Origin: Symbiotaphrina buchneri
Lineage: Eukaryota > Ascomycota > Symbiotaphrinales > Symbiotaphrinaceae
DNA length: 64,000 bases
Direction of reading: 5' to 3'
Assembly (NCBI GenBank): GCA_001599915.1
Contig: BCIG01000023.1
Location: 372,001-436,000 of the forward strand
Position 1 is the stretch's first letter. The number at the start of each line of letters is the position of its first letter. Under the pieces are notes generated by a model. That model was given only the letters and a program-made list of their open reading frames with translations, searched no databases and was not told the origin of the DNA. Positions 22,225-33,108 of this stretch are shown here, piece by piece. Made by a program: the position numbers and the translations under genes.

Positions 22225-23155
22225 TCATTGTTCATCATTCTGGGCGTAAAAGAAGTTGGCACCTGTCATGTACTGTTAGTGCGGGGAACACGAAGGCACA
22301 GATAATGTTCTCATTCAGAATGCCAAATACTTACCGACAAGCTTCAACGAATTGTTTCCCGCCCAGTCCATAGCTCCATGCCGGATTTTGCCAGTGCCCC
22401 AGTGCTGACGATCCGATGGTGTAGAGAGATTGCTGTTGTCGCCTTGGAACACCAGGGCAACATATCGATGCTTCCCAGTCTTCGGCGGGGGTCCTGGTGG
22501 CTTGAATTCCATGATCTCCTTTAGGCCTTTAGCAGCAGTCTGCATTTCTGCGCTGTTACTGCCACCATCGACAGCGGCGCCGGCTTTGTTGGCCGAAGAA
22601 TCGTCGAGCGGCACATTTGTTATGATCCAGTGACAAACTTCGGACCATTTGGGATCGTCCCGAGACGGGGCGTCTGGATCGGTGAGGGCGAGGGTATATG
22701 TGGTAGACGAGGATGGTGTAGATGATTTGTCGGTGGAATGGAGCTCAATCGACGGAGGGTCTTGAACGTCTGAAGGAGAAATGGTATTGCCCAAGGAGGC
22801 CGATTTGTTCGAGGGAAAGGTCAGGTTCACCAGCAGAGACGGGGTGAAGTCAGGAATGACTGAGTCCTCGAAGTCAGGGGGAGATCACACAAGGAGTTAC
22901 AGAACGCAATGGACGGAATTACCATCGGGTATCACGGAAGCTTTCTTGAGTCTGCCCAGTTCGTTGGTACTTGTTTCTGTACAGGGCAGAACGCAGAGAG
23001 GGAACATACTGGTCTCGAACACTTTGGCCAATGGTGGCCTGATCACCAAGAGGCGTCTGATCAGCATGCCTCCAGAGGGTGAACGCATTCGCAGAGGGCA
23101 CAATGCATTGAAGCAAGAAGAGAGAGAAGACGAGGGATAGATTTACAAGAGACAT
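22225..23155 (-). CDS. PEBP-family protein with predicted signal peptide
   Basis: Phosphatidylethanolamine-binding-protein fold, related to yeast Tfs1 (carboxypeptidase Y inhibitor). The start at 23155 gives a hydrophobic leader (MSLVNLSLVFSLFLLQCIV... ANAF), so entry to the secretory route or vacuole is likely. My splice reading has a first intron from a GTGATC donor to a TGTACAG acceptor. A second, ending at ACTCAG, joins LKKASVIPD to VIPDFTPSLLVNLTF, and a last one joins KLVG to ANFFYAQNDEQ, stop at 22225-22227. Family ligand-pocket words are present: TLALTDPDAPSRDDPKWSEV, CHWI, GPPPKTGKHRYVALVF and HWGTGKIRHGAMDWA. Function beyond the fold is not known; inhibition of a serine carboxypeptidase is one option. 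Confidence 0.85.
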
Positions 23156-24077
23156 TGTTTGTATCTTCGGCCTCAATGGCGGTCTCGAAGTGGTAGTAGA
23201 TCGTGTGACGCAGGAGCAGAGGATGCGGGATGGAGAGCTCGTGGTGGAGTAGGCAGAGGCGGAGCGGCGGAGAAGACAAGGCAAAGGGGAGGGACTGAAG
23301 AGCATGGCGGGAAGCGGTTCATGCACGGACAAATGATTGACGGCAGACGTCAAGGAACGGCCGGTGCATGGGCGAAGAAAAATGGGGGCACGAGTCCGGA
23401 TGATCATAGAGCTATAATTTCGTACGAATGGATACACGTAGAGGAGGCATCATACGTCAGGGGGCGGATTGTCGTCTGTTCCAACGGCACAACCAGGTAC
23501 GAGACGACTACCTTACGGTACCTCCTGGCTGCGTCTATTTGCGGGGAAAGCTCGCCCTTTAGGTTAACTGATAACGCCCTTTTTGATACGACATCAGACC
23601 TTACCACGATAAGCTGCCTGTGCTTGCTCTTAAGGTTCTCATTATTTGGTTCGTTGGCTGGCGAGCTGGTTGCTGTGATCTACGGGGCCGTTCTGTCAGT
23701 TACAGCAAGCGACCGCGTACGGTATGGGAACAGACAAGTGGCGCCCAAACGCGCCTCATCTCTTGGCTTGGCAGCTCAGTGGTGACGAGCCACAGACTTG
23801 GCTGTGCACGACACACGCCTTGCCAAAACAGTAGGCCCCATCAGTCCTCCCAGCTTCTTGCCGGCCTTTGAAACACCGATCCTCGACCTCTTCTTTCTTC
23901 ATCTGCTCCTGACAGCTCCGTGCCCCCAGTTCGCACCAGTTGGATACCTGTCCTCCTTGCCCAATATATTTGTGGGAGCGTGCGTGCCCAGGCTCAACGC
24001 AGAGGTGCCTCTGTTCGGTCGAAGGGACTCCCGAAGACGGCTTTCCTTGGTAGCTCTACGTCTGGTACCCTCACGCA
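23156..24077. promoter_or_regulatory. Divergent promoter PEBP gene / dnm1
   Basis: 922 bp between starts. It carries another GGTACC with TACCTTAC neighbours near 23510-23525 and CT-rich sequence toward dnm1 (23880-23960). Short open frames here look random. Confidence 0.45.
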
Positions 24078-26778
24078 ATGGCCTCCCTAGGTGACGAGCT
24101 GTTGGGCACCGTCAACAGACTTCAGGATCTCGTCTTCAACACTATTGGCAGTGATTCGCTTGACTTACCACAAATTGTACGGCCCACCCTTCATTGGTCA
24201 CAAGGAGCAGCCTTTGCTCTGCCATGCTGAGCACATACGCTGACAGACGACCAGGTCGTGGTAGGATCGCAATCATCAGGGAAGTCGTCGGTGCTGGAAA
24301 ATATTGTCGGCAGAGATTTTCTTCCTCGAGGCAGTGGCATCGTCACAAGGAGGCCACTGATTCTGCAACTGATCAATGTGCCCAGTGAACGGGATGAACC
24401 AGCGACGGATGAGGTGCATGTCCCGCATACTCCTGCGAGTGTGGCAGGTCAGGGTGAATGGGCCGAGTTTCATCATCTGCCCGGCCGGAAGTTCTATGAC
24501 TTTGCGGAAGTAAAGCGCGAGATCGAAAATGAGACTGCTCGGATAGCGGGGAATAACAAGGGCATCAATCGCCAGCCGATCAACCTTAAAATCTACTCGC
24601 CTCATGTGCTCAATCTGACACTGGTGGACCTTCCTGGTCTGACAAAGGTACGGTATCTTGACTTAAGCGGCGCGAGCTTTGGCTGATGTTCTTGCAGGTT
24701 CCTATCGGTGACCAGCCATCTGATATTGAGAAGCAGACGAGGAATCTAATCTCGGAGTACATTGCGAAACCAAATAGTATCATATTGGCTGTTTCTCCAG
24801 CAAATGTGGACATCGTCAATTCAGAGGCACTGAAACTGGCCCGCCATGTGGATCCCATGGGTAAACGCACAATCGGTGTCCTGACAAAGCTCGACTTGAT
24901 GGACCATGGCACGAATGCACTGGATATTCTTACCGGCCGGGTTTATCCGCTCAAATTAGGCTTTATAGGTGTTGTCAATCGGTCACAGCAAGATATACAG
25001 TCGGGCAAGGATCTGGCTGAGGCTCTGAGATCTGAAGCGGAGTTCTTCCGGCACCATCCTGCTTATCGGAACATGGCAAATCGTTGTGGCACGCAATATC
25101 TTGCCAAAACTCTCAACACTACGCTCATGGGCCACATCCGTGACCGGCTCCCCGATATCAAAGCACGGTTGAACACTCTCATGGGCCAGACCCAGCAGGA
25201 ACTGGCGAGCTATGGCAGCGTCCAGTTCCAAGGAAAGGAGCACCGCGGGTCACTCATCCTACAGCTCATGACACGATTTGCTTCGTCGTTCGTTTCATCC
25301 ATAGACGGTACATCGTCCGAAATCTCGACTAAGGAGCTCTGTGGAGGTGCAAGGATTTACTACATTTTCAACTCCGTTTTTGGGAATTCTTTGGAGACCA
25401 TTGATCCCACGCACAACCTCTCTGTCCAAGACATTCGGACGGCTATTCGGAATTCTACGGGCCCTCGCCCCAGTCTATTCGTTCCCGAGCTTGCATTTGA
25501 CCTGCTCGTGAAGCCTCAGATCCAGCTGTTGCTCTCACCGAGTCAACGGTGTGTGGAGCTGGTGTATGAGGAGTTGATCAAAGTCTGCCACACATGTGGT
25601 TCAGCGGTACGTCTGATGAGCAAGTTGCGTGCTTTGAGATGAGGACAAATATGGCTAATTGTTGCTGGCAGGAACTGTCGCGCTTCCCTCGGCTGCAGGG
25701 TAAGCTCATAGAAGTCGTGTCAGATCTTCTCCGAGAGCGTCTGGGTCCGACCTCACAATATGTTGAATCCCTTATTGCGATCCAGCGAGCCTATATCAAC
25801 ACTAATCATCCCAATTTTCTCGGAGCAGCTGCTGCCATGTCTTCGGTCATAAACGACAAACAGGAGAAGGAAAAGAAAGCTGCTTTAGCAGAAGAGCGCC
25901 GAAGACGGGAGCAAAGGAGGCTGAAGGAGATTGGTGGAGTCAATGGTACAGAGACACCAGAGGAAGTGGATGAGCGTGATGAGAATGAAAAGTCCCACCA
26001 TCTCGCGATTAGAGGTCATCATTCGAAGGCAAGCCGGAGTATGTCACCAGCAGTAGGCCGTGGGTTCGAGAACGGCATAACTGGAGCCCTCAACGGCCGT
26101 GCTGGGTCCCCGACGCGCTTTGGGGTTCAGTCAACGGGTAATGCGAAGGACACCTTCCTCAACTATTTCTTTGGTAAAGAAGGTGGTATCCCGTCCAGCT
26201 CAGCGACGCAACCTGCTGCGACACTGGGCAACCGGCACGTCAGCCAACAAAACGAACCCAGCATTACACAAAGTCTCCGACGGGGAAGCGAAAGCAGACC
26301 TCGGGAACACGGTACATCAGTCTCCCGTTACGATAACTACCCACCGCGGTCACTCGATGATTACGACTTGAACACCACAGCTTCAGAATATGGCTCTTCA
26401 TGGGTATGTTTATTGCGTGTTTCTTTCCGAATATACCCAGCTAATAATTTGCAGCCTCAAAATCCAGAAGACCCATCATCGCAGGCTTTGACCGAACGGG
26501 AAGCTCTCGAGACAGAGCTTATCCGACGCCTGATCGCTTCTTATTTCGCAATTGTCCGGGAATCTATCGCCGACCAAGTGCCCAAGGCGGTAATGCATCT
26601 ACTTGTCAATCATTCAAAGGATGTGGTCCAAAATCGCTTGGTGAGCGAACTGTACAAGGAGGACCTATTCGAGGACATGCTATACGAGGATGACACGATC
26701 AAGGCGGAACGGGACAAGTGCGAGCGGCTGCTCAAAACTTATAGGGAAGCTGCTAAGATCGTCGGGGAGGTCTTGTAG
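24078..26778 (+). CDS. dnm1: Dynamin-related GTPase Dnm1 (mitochondrial/peroxisomal fission)
   Basis: Large GTPase that assembles into rings on the outer mitochondrial membrane and peroxisomes. Five exons, start [10 protein letters not shown] at 24078, introns about 24177-24251, 24648-24699, 25606-25671 and 26404-26454. G1 [10 protein letters not shown]3 DLPGLTK and G4 TKLD are all present. [40 protein letters not shown] and [14 protein letters not shown] are Dnm1/Drp1-type; Vps1 differs at these places. The middle domain, a disordered variable domain (about 25860-26400, with a [10 protein letters not shown] motif) and the C-terminal GTPase effector domain ([17 protein letters not shown]) follow. 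There is no PH or PRD domain, as expected for this class. Confidence 0.94.
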
Positions 26779-27483
26779 AAAGGAGGCTAGGAAGCATCGA
26801 GCACCCGTGTGGTAGATCAGAAGAACTGGGTAGGTCCAGTCTGTGTCAAATATCACTGTGTCATCAAGGGACTGGAGGCATCGAAGGGGTTTCTCCGCTT
26901 TATATTATCGTGCTGCGATAAAGGCCCTATTGAGTCCCTCAGGTCCTCGTTGAGCCTGTCACCGCAGTTTGTTACTCATAGCGTATGTATATTGTATGCT
27001 TAAGGTATCCAAGACTTGCGCTCAGAAATCAATATTCTGCTCATCAATCATCAGCATTGTGTTCTTTTTGCGTGATCCAATCGTTCAGGCGGTGTACAGC
27101 GTAGTCCTCGAGCTCGAGACAAGGGGTGTCGGCAGTTGATGTCATAAAGAGACTAGCTGCCTTAGAGCACGGATAGTGAGCGCTCGCTTCCGCTTTTGCA
27201 CATGACGGTTGCACGAAGCTAGCTGGTATGAACGTGAAGAGCAGAATAATTATGTTTGCTTGCCCGCCCGTCAGTTTCATCTCCTCGTACAGCTACCGTC
27301 CACGAACAGGCTTCATTCCTGAACCCCCGCGGGCAATCACCTTCGATCTCGATTGCTGGCGCGCGGGTCGTTGCGTAGATGCTGTCAGCGAGTACCCGTT
27401 GCCCTCGTCCGACTGTTCGACCTTTTCTCTTTGAGCGCCGCAAACTTGTGCACGCATGAGCTCGTGAAAGACAGGCAGACAAA
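26779..27483. promoter_or_regulatory. Intergenic, dnm1 3' end to AMP deaminase promoter
   Basis: 705 bp with small random open frames; no gene supported. The promoter of AMP deaminase should lie in its right part. Confidence 0.45.
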
Positions 27484-30400
27484 ATGCCCGGTAAGTGGAA
27501 GCTTGAGGGCTTGCCCGCCTCCCACATACTGGCAATTGGAGGTTGTGCTATAAAGCTTCATGAAGAGGCCCTCCTTCACGATACTCCAAGCTCCCTCTGC
27601 ATTCCACGGACTCATGATATGGCTTTGACTTTTGCTGACATATTCCGCTGGGTGCGCTGTCTAGACTCATATCACCATGAACCGGACTCTAGGGGCCACT
27701 CCCCTCAATTCGGGGTCTCTAGCTTGCACATGTCCGGCCATCTCTCCGACGATGATGACCAGGTGCACGAGTACCCTCGCTCACAAAACGAATATGACGA
27801 GGAGGGAAATTCGGAAGACGAAGCGCGCGAGAAAGACAAACAAATCGCAGACCGAGTAAAGCATGCAATGGAGAGTGACGACCAGGTAGAGGGCAGCACA
27901 CCTTCAGAAGACACGGAGCATGGAATGCTGCCCAGGGACAAGCAGCGCAAGACGGCGTATTACGACTATGCGTCGGAAAAGTCCTTAAGCCAGGCGGAGG
28001 CAAAGCTCATCTATCAGAGGCATCAGCGGGAGTCGCAGAATGCGGGAGGGACTCACGCAACTCCAACTTCTCAATACCACGCTGAAGATACTAGTCCTGT
28101 GCTACGATCTCGAGCAATGTCTTCGGTTGCGATGGCTGAAGCAGATGGCGCCAGTGCTACTGGTAGCTTGAGGTCGATGCACCAGAATTTGCCAACCAGT
28201 AACTACAAAAGCATGCCGCTGGGTATCAATATCGATCCGTCCAAGCCTGTCGACAATGCGGGGTACAGGACCCCTGGTCTGGAGCATTTTGATCCGGATA
28301 CGCAAGCTCCAGCACTCGGTGAGGACCCATTCATCGAAGCGGATAAAGCTGCCCGGGATCATGCATTGCACCCTGGTCTACCGCATGAGTTCAAGCCTTC
28401 CTTACTGGCCTCGCAGGGCATCCATGGCGCCGGCGCTGGTATCGGTATTGGAAGCGGGACGCAGTCCGGCTTCGTCGAGCAAGACTCCAAAATCACTGAC
28501 GAATTACGTGATATATATACAAATATACAGAGAGTCCTGGATATCAGGCACAAGTATATACGCCTCTCTCTCCAGGGACCTGGAGATAATCCCAAGGATG
28601 AGCCTGGTTGGAGAATCTATCCTCCACCACCGGAGCCAGTATGGGATCATGAGAAAGAGCAGACCGGGCTTAAGAGCGGTACGCAGAGTCTCAGCGCCAG
28701 TGGAGTATTGCCCCCGCAATCTCAAATGGCGCAAAGTCACAGTGAGTCACATGGGGAACAAAACTCGTCGGCTCCTGTACGAAAGAGGAAGCCAGGGCAG
28801 GACATTGGTGCCGATTTCGAGATGTCGGATCTTCTGCCTCTACCGGAAGAGAGCGAGATGATTTTTCGGCTTGACCAAAGCGGCATTTATCAGGTGTATG
28901 AGAACTCCAAATCTGCTGAATTGGATACTCCGATTGTGAACATCCCCACAATCCGAGAATACTACATTGATTTGGATCAAATACTCACCATCTCCTCGGA
29001 CGGTCCTGGTAAGAGTTTTGCGTTCAGACGTCTACAGTATTTGGAGGGTAAATTCAATCTCTATTTTCTCTTGAACGAATATCAAGAGATGGCGGACAGC
29101 AAACGGGTGCCACATAGAGATTTTTATAATGTGCGCAAGGTCGACACTCATATTCATCACTCGGCATGCATGAATCAGAAGCATCTGCTTCGCTTTATAA
29201 AGAGCAAGATGAAAAAGTCACCGGATGAAGTTGTAATGTTCAGGGATGGCAAACATCTCACATTGCGGGAGGTTTTCGAGAGTATAAACCTTACGGCTTA
29301 TGACCTCAGTATAGATACCCTCGATATGCATGTAAGGGAATTTCTTCTACAACATCGGGTGTTTGCTAATGTATTCCAATCGTACTCAGGCTCATACAGA
29401 TTCATTCCATCGGTTTGACAAATTCAATCTGAAATACAATCCCATTGGAGAGTCTCGGCTCCGCACGATTTTCCTGAAGACGGACAATTTCATCAAAGGC
29501 CGATATCTGGCGGAAATCACCAGAGAAGTAATAGCTGATCTCGAATCGAGTAAATATCAGTTCGCTGAATGGCGTATATCCATATATGGCCGCTCAATGG
29601 ATGAATGGGACAAGTTAGCGGCCTGGGTCGTTGATAACAAACTATTTTCTCACAACATCCGTTGGTTGATTCAAGTGCCACGTCTATATGACGTTTACAA
29701 GTCCAGTGACTTGATGGAAAACTTTGAACAAGTGGTCAAGAACTTGTTCCAACCACTATTTGAAGTTACGAAGAATCCATCCAAGCATCCGAAGCTGCAC
29801 ATTTTCCTTCAGAGGGTGATCGGATTTGACAGTGTCGACGACGAGAGCAAGGCTGAGCGGCGGATTTACCGCAAGTTTCCGCTCCCGAAAGACTGGGATA
29901 CCAAGCAGAACCCTCCTTACAGTTACTGGATCTATTATCTATTTGCGAACATAGCTTCACTCAATGTCTGGCGAAAGCAGCGCGGATTTAACACCTTCCT
30001 CCTTCGCCCACACTGCGGCGAAGCTGGTGATACAGATCACCTTGCTGCCGCGGTACTCTGTTGCCACAGTATCAGCCATGGTCTCTTGCTGCGCAAGGTG
30101 CCTCTGTTGCAGTATATCTTCTACCTCGAGCAGATCGGTATTGCTATGTCACCCTTGAGCAACAATGCGCTTTTCCTGGCATATGACCGGAATCCAATGC
30201 TGCAATACTTTAAGCGCGGCTTGAACGTGTCCTTGTCGACTGATGATCCACTTCAATTTGCCTTCACGAAAGAGCCGCTCATTGAAGAATACAGCGTTGC
30301 GGCTCAGATCTACAAGCTTTCTGCTGTTGATATGTGTGAATTGGCAAAGAACTCTGTCATGCAAAGCGGATATGAGCTACCAATTAAGCAACACTGGCTC

Positions 30401-31338
30401 GGTCCTACTTGCCACTTACCAGGGGTTGCGGGCAATACCATGGCCAAGAGCAATGTACCAAATATCAGAACAGCTTTCAGACATGAGACCTTGTTGCAAG
30501 AGCTTTCAATGTAGGTATCTGCTTGGTTCTTTCTAGAGGCTATCTTTTACTTACCTTTCTCTCACGCAGGATCGAGCGCTATACGGCAGCTCCTACACCG
30601 GTAGCTGTCACAAATACCAACCTCGCCTCTCCGGCTCAATCCCTCCATGGACCACCGTCTCCATCTGCTTCTATGCGAACCAATGCATCCGCCACAACTC
30701 CTTCCGTCTCACAAGTAGTTGGTGGACCCGCTATCGCAATGAACATTCCGTGGGCATCACGCGTTGGATCTGGCGATATTGGGGCAGGTAATGCTAGTGC
30801 TCTTCCTCAATCGCGACCAACGAGCGCTTCAGGACCGGATCGCTTCAACAAGCGCACCACGTCCGTCTCTACGAGCAACATCCCGACGGCGGCTGCTGGT
30901 TCTGGCGCAAATGCCACCGCGTGGACGCCGCTTTCGCCTATCGCATCGAAATTCTCTCACGGGCATCGAGCGTCTTTGGGCGCAACTTCGGGACTGGGTG
31001 AAGCAAGCGCCGTACTGGATGGCACGGAGCCTCGGATTTTCCCAGGGCTTGTCTCCAGAATTGATCAGCGTAGGACGAGTTTGGCGAGGAGTAACCCCGG
31101 CTCAGGGCCCGCTGTGGGTAATGGCGATAATACCAGAGTGCCGGGAAGAGACCCTGAAAAGGAAAAAGAGGGGTTAAGGCCATCCGCCGCAGGTGACGGA
31201 GGCGAAGGCATGTTGCATGGCATGGGACCTGAAAGGGCAGGCGTTGACGCGGGTGTCAAGGAAGTACTTGGAGATATCAGGGACTCGGAAGCTGCGAATG
31301 GAAATGGGCCTGGGGATGCTGAGGCACGTGAGTCGTGA
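27484..31338 (+). CDS. amd1: AMP deaminase
   Basis: Converts AMP to IMP and ammonia in purine interconversion and energy-charge control. Exons run 27484-29331, 29390-30511 and about 30571-31338. The catalytic domain carries the zinc site [35 protein letters not shown] and LSTDDPLQF, all intact. The N-terminal about 450 residues are acidic and regulatory; the C-terminal 250 residues after the catalytic core are a Ser/Ala/Gly-rich tail, also seen in other filamentous fungi. Start uncertain: MPG is immediately followed by a GTAAGT donor, and a TTGCTGAC branch with CTAG acceptor lies near 27630-27664, so the first exon may be just a few codons spliced to [11 protein letters not shown]. Confidence 0.93.
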
Positions 31339-31784
31339 GCTACGCTTCTGCGGGCCATGCTCGAAGGTCAGAGTAATGAAGAGACAAGGACCGGCCGCGG
31401 ACTATATGTATAGACGAGGCCAGAAGGAGTCACAATTCGGTTGCACGACAATAGATCTCTTTCGGCCGGGGGAGCGATTCTAGATTTTGAAAGCAGATCT
31501 GCATTGCAAGGCGCAAACATTGGTCAAGAGGACTCGGATCTAGGAGATAGGAGAGGTAATGCAGAGGCGGCCAGGGTGCATTCCATGCAGATGCTAGCTA
31601 TAGCAGTTTATCAGGGGCAGGAATGGATAAGCGAATCAATATACTTGATCATACAGATTTGCAGAGTGATACCTGCTGGTAATAAGTAACAGCGAGTCTT
31701 CTTGATTTCTATCCGTGTACAACGATTCCAGGCCCGGCCGACGCCCAGATCGTAATTTTAACTGCCGAAAAATTAAGGAAGTCA
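31339..31784. other. Intergenic, converging 3' ends
   Basis: 446 bp between AMP deaminase and tpc1 3' ends. Small open frames continue without known sequence; probably untranslated regions. Confidence 0.5.
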
Positions 31785-32890
31785 TCAATGCGTTTCTACT
31801 TCCTGTCCTTGTTCATACTCCAAGAGTACCTTCAAAGCACGCTCGTATGTCCACATAGTAACCGCACTCGCGGGGGCCGCCTTGATCAGGCTCACCGTCA
31901 AGCCCCTATATAAGCCTCTCACGCCCTCTCTTCGCAGGATTTCCCTCATCGTCCCCACGACGCCGCCGCTGTAAACCGGAATGTCACCATAAACGTACTT
32001 TGCTCTTGTAGGACCTTGTACTTGGAGACGTTTTCGAACGAGATCTAATGGAAAGGTGCCTGTTTTAGCAAAGGTTGACGCGAGGATACCGGCTGTTGCA
32101 TCGCCGCTCCCGAAGGGCAGGTCGATGTGCGCAAGTGGTGTTCGGAGAGTTTCGTAGGTGCAGAAGAAGAGCCCCATGTAAGGCATCACGCTCGATATTG
32201 CAGCGCCTGCACCCCTGAAGAATCCTCTAAAACCTTCCTCTCGTGCGATATCCTGAACCGCATGACGCAAGCCTGAATACACCCGTGAGGTGCCTTGCGC
32301 GGCAAACCGCGTCCTTAGAAGGTCGAGCGGGTAGGTTGCACACGTTGCAGCTACACCCGCGGCCGCACCGGAGATGAAAGCCTCTATCGAGGAGTTTAAG
32401 GAGGACGGGATGGGTGAAGGCAGCGCGTGCAGCAGAGTCGTGGTGGCGCGGTAGGTGGTGAACTGGACGCCGCCGTAGAGCACGTAGAGAGCTTCGGCGG
32501 GAACATTGCCTTTCCATAATGCAGTGACTCCCTCGTCGCGGGCGATTTTGAGGATCGTTCCCAAGGCGCCCCGGTAGACAGGTCCATTGGAGGGCTGGGC
32601 AGGACCTTTGTTGGTATTCGAGTAGGTGACAGAACGCGGCGGGTGCGATTGTAGCTGCAGGCGGATCTTGACAACGTCTAAGGGGGCGATGACGAAGCTC
32701 AACAGACGTCAGTCTAAGCGTATAAGACACGGGAGACGTCGAACATACCGTGAGACTAAGCCAGCGACCATGCCTGCAAGCACGACCTGCGTCCTCGAGC
32801 CCTGATGCGAAGTGTAAGCTGGGGCGTATATCTACGAGAGGATAAAAGATGACCTACCTCATCCTTCAGATGAGCTTCTCCGCCAGACAT
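31785..32890 (-). CDS. tpc1: Mitochondrial thiamine pyrophosphate carrier Tpc1
   Basis: Inner-membrane carrier of the SLC25 family that brings thiamine pyrophosphate into mitochondria. Three exons: the start at 32890 gives [11 protein letters not shown], then [18 protein letters not shown], then [16 protein letters not shown] and the rest. Three carrier repeats are visible, each with its PX[D/E]XX[K/R] signature: [19 protein letters not shown] and [10 protein letters not shown]. The assignment to Tpc1 among the carriers rests on overall resemblance ([55 protein letters not shown]); ADP/ATP or deoxynucleotide-like carriers are less likely. Divergent from the dioxygenase gene, 218 bp apart. Confidence 0.9.
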
Positions 32891-33108
32891 GCATTTGGCT
32901 TCTTCTGCGCCCTCAATGCGCAGCTTCGATATCTGAATCGTGGTTGGGAGAGTTAGAGATGACAGGATTCGAGGTCGAGGTCGGCGCGTGGTGACAACAC
33001 GTCAAAGCTCCCGTACCAAAGAGTTACCGAGCTCTGAGAGCTCTTTTTGAACTCCCCGCAATTCCGGTTGCCCTGCGAAGCTCCGACGAGCTCTACGCAA
33101 CGTCAGAA

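Noticed and set aside
24078-26778. Vps1 as identity of the dynamin gene
   Set aside because: Diagnostic segments after G3 and around the SPANVDI and VDPMGKR regions match Dnm1/Drp1, and a long variable domain is present.
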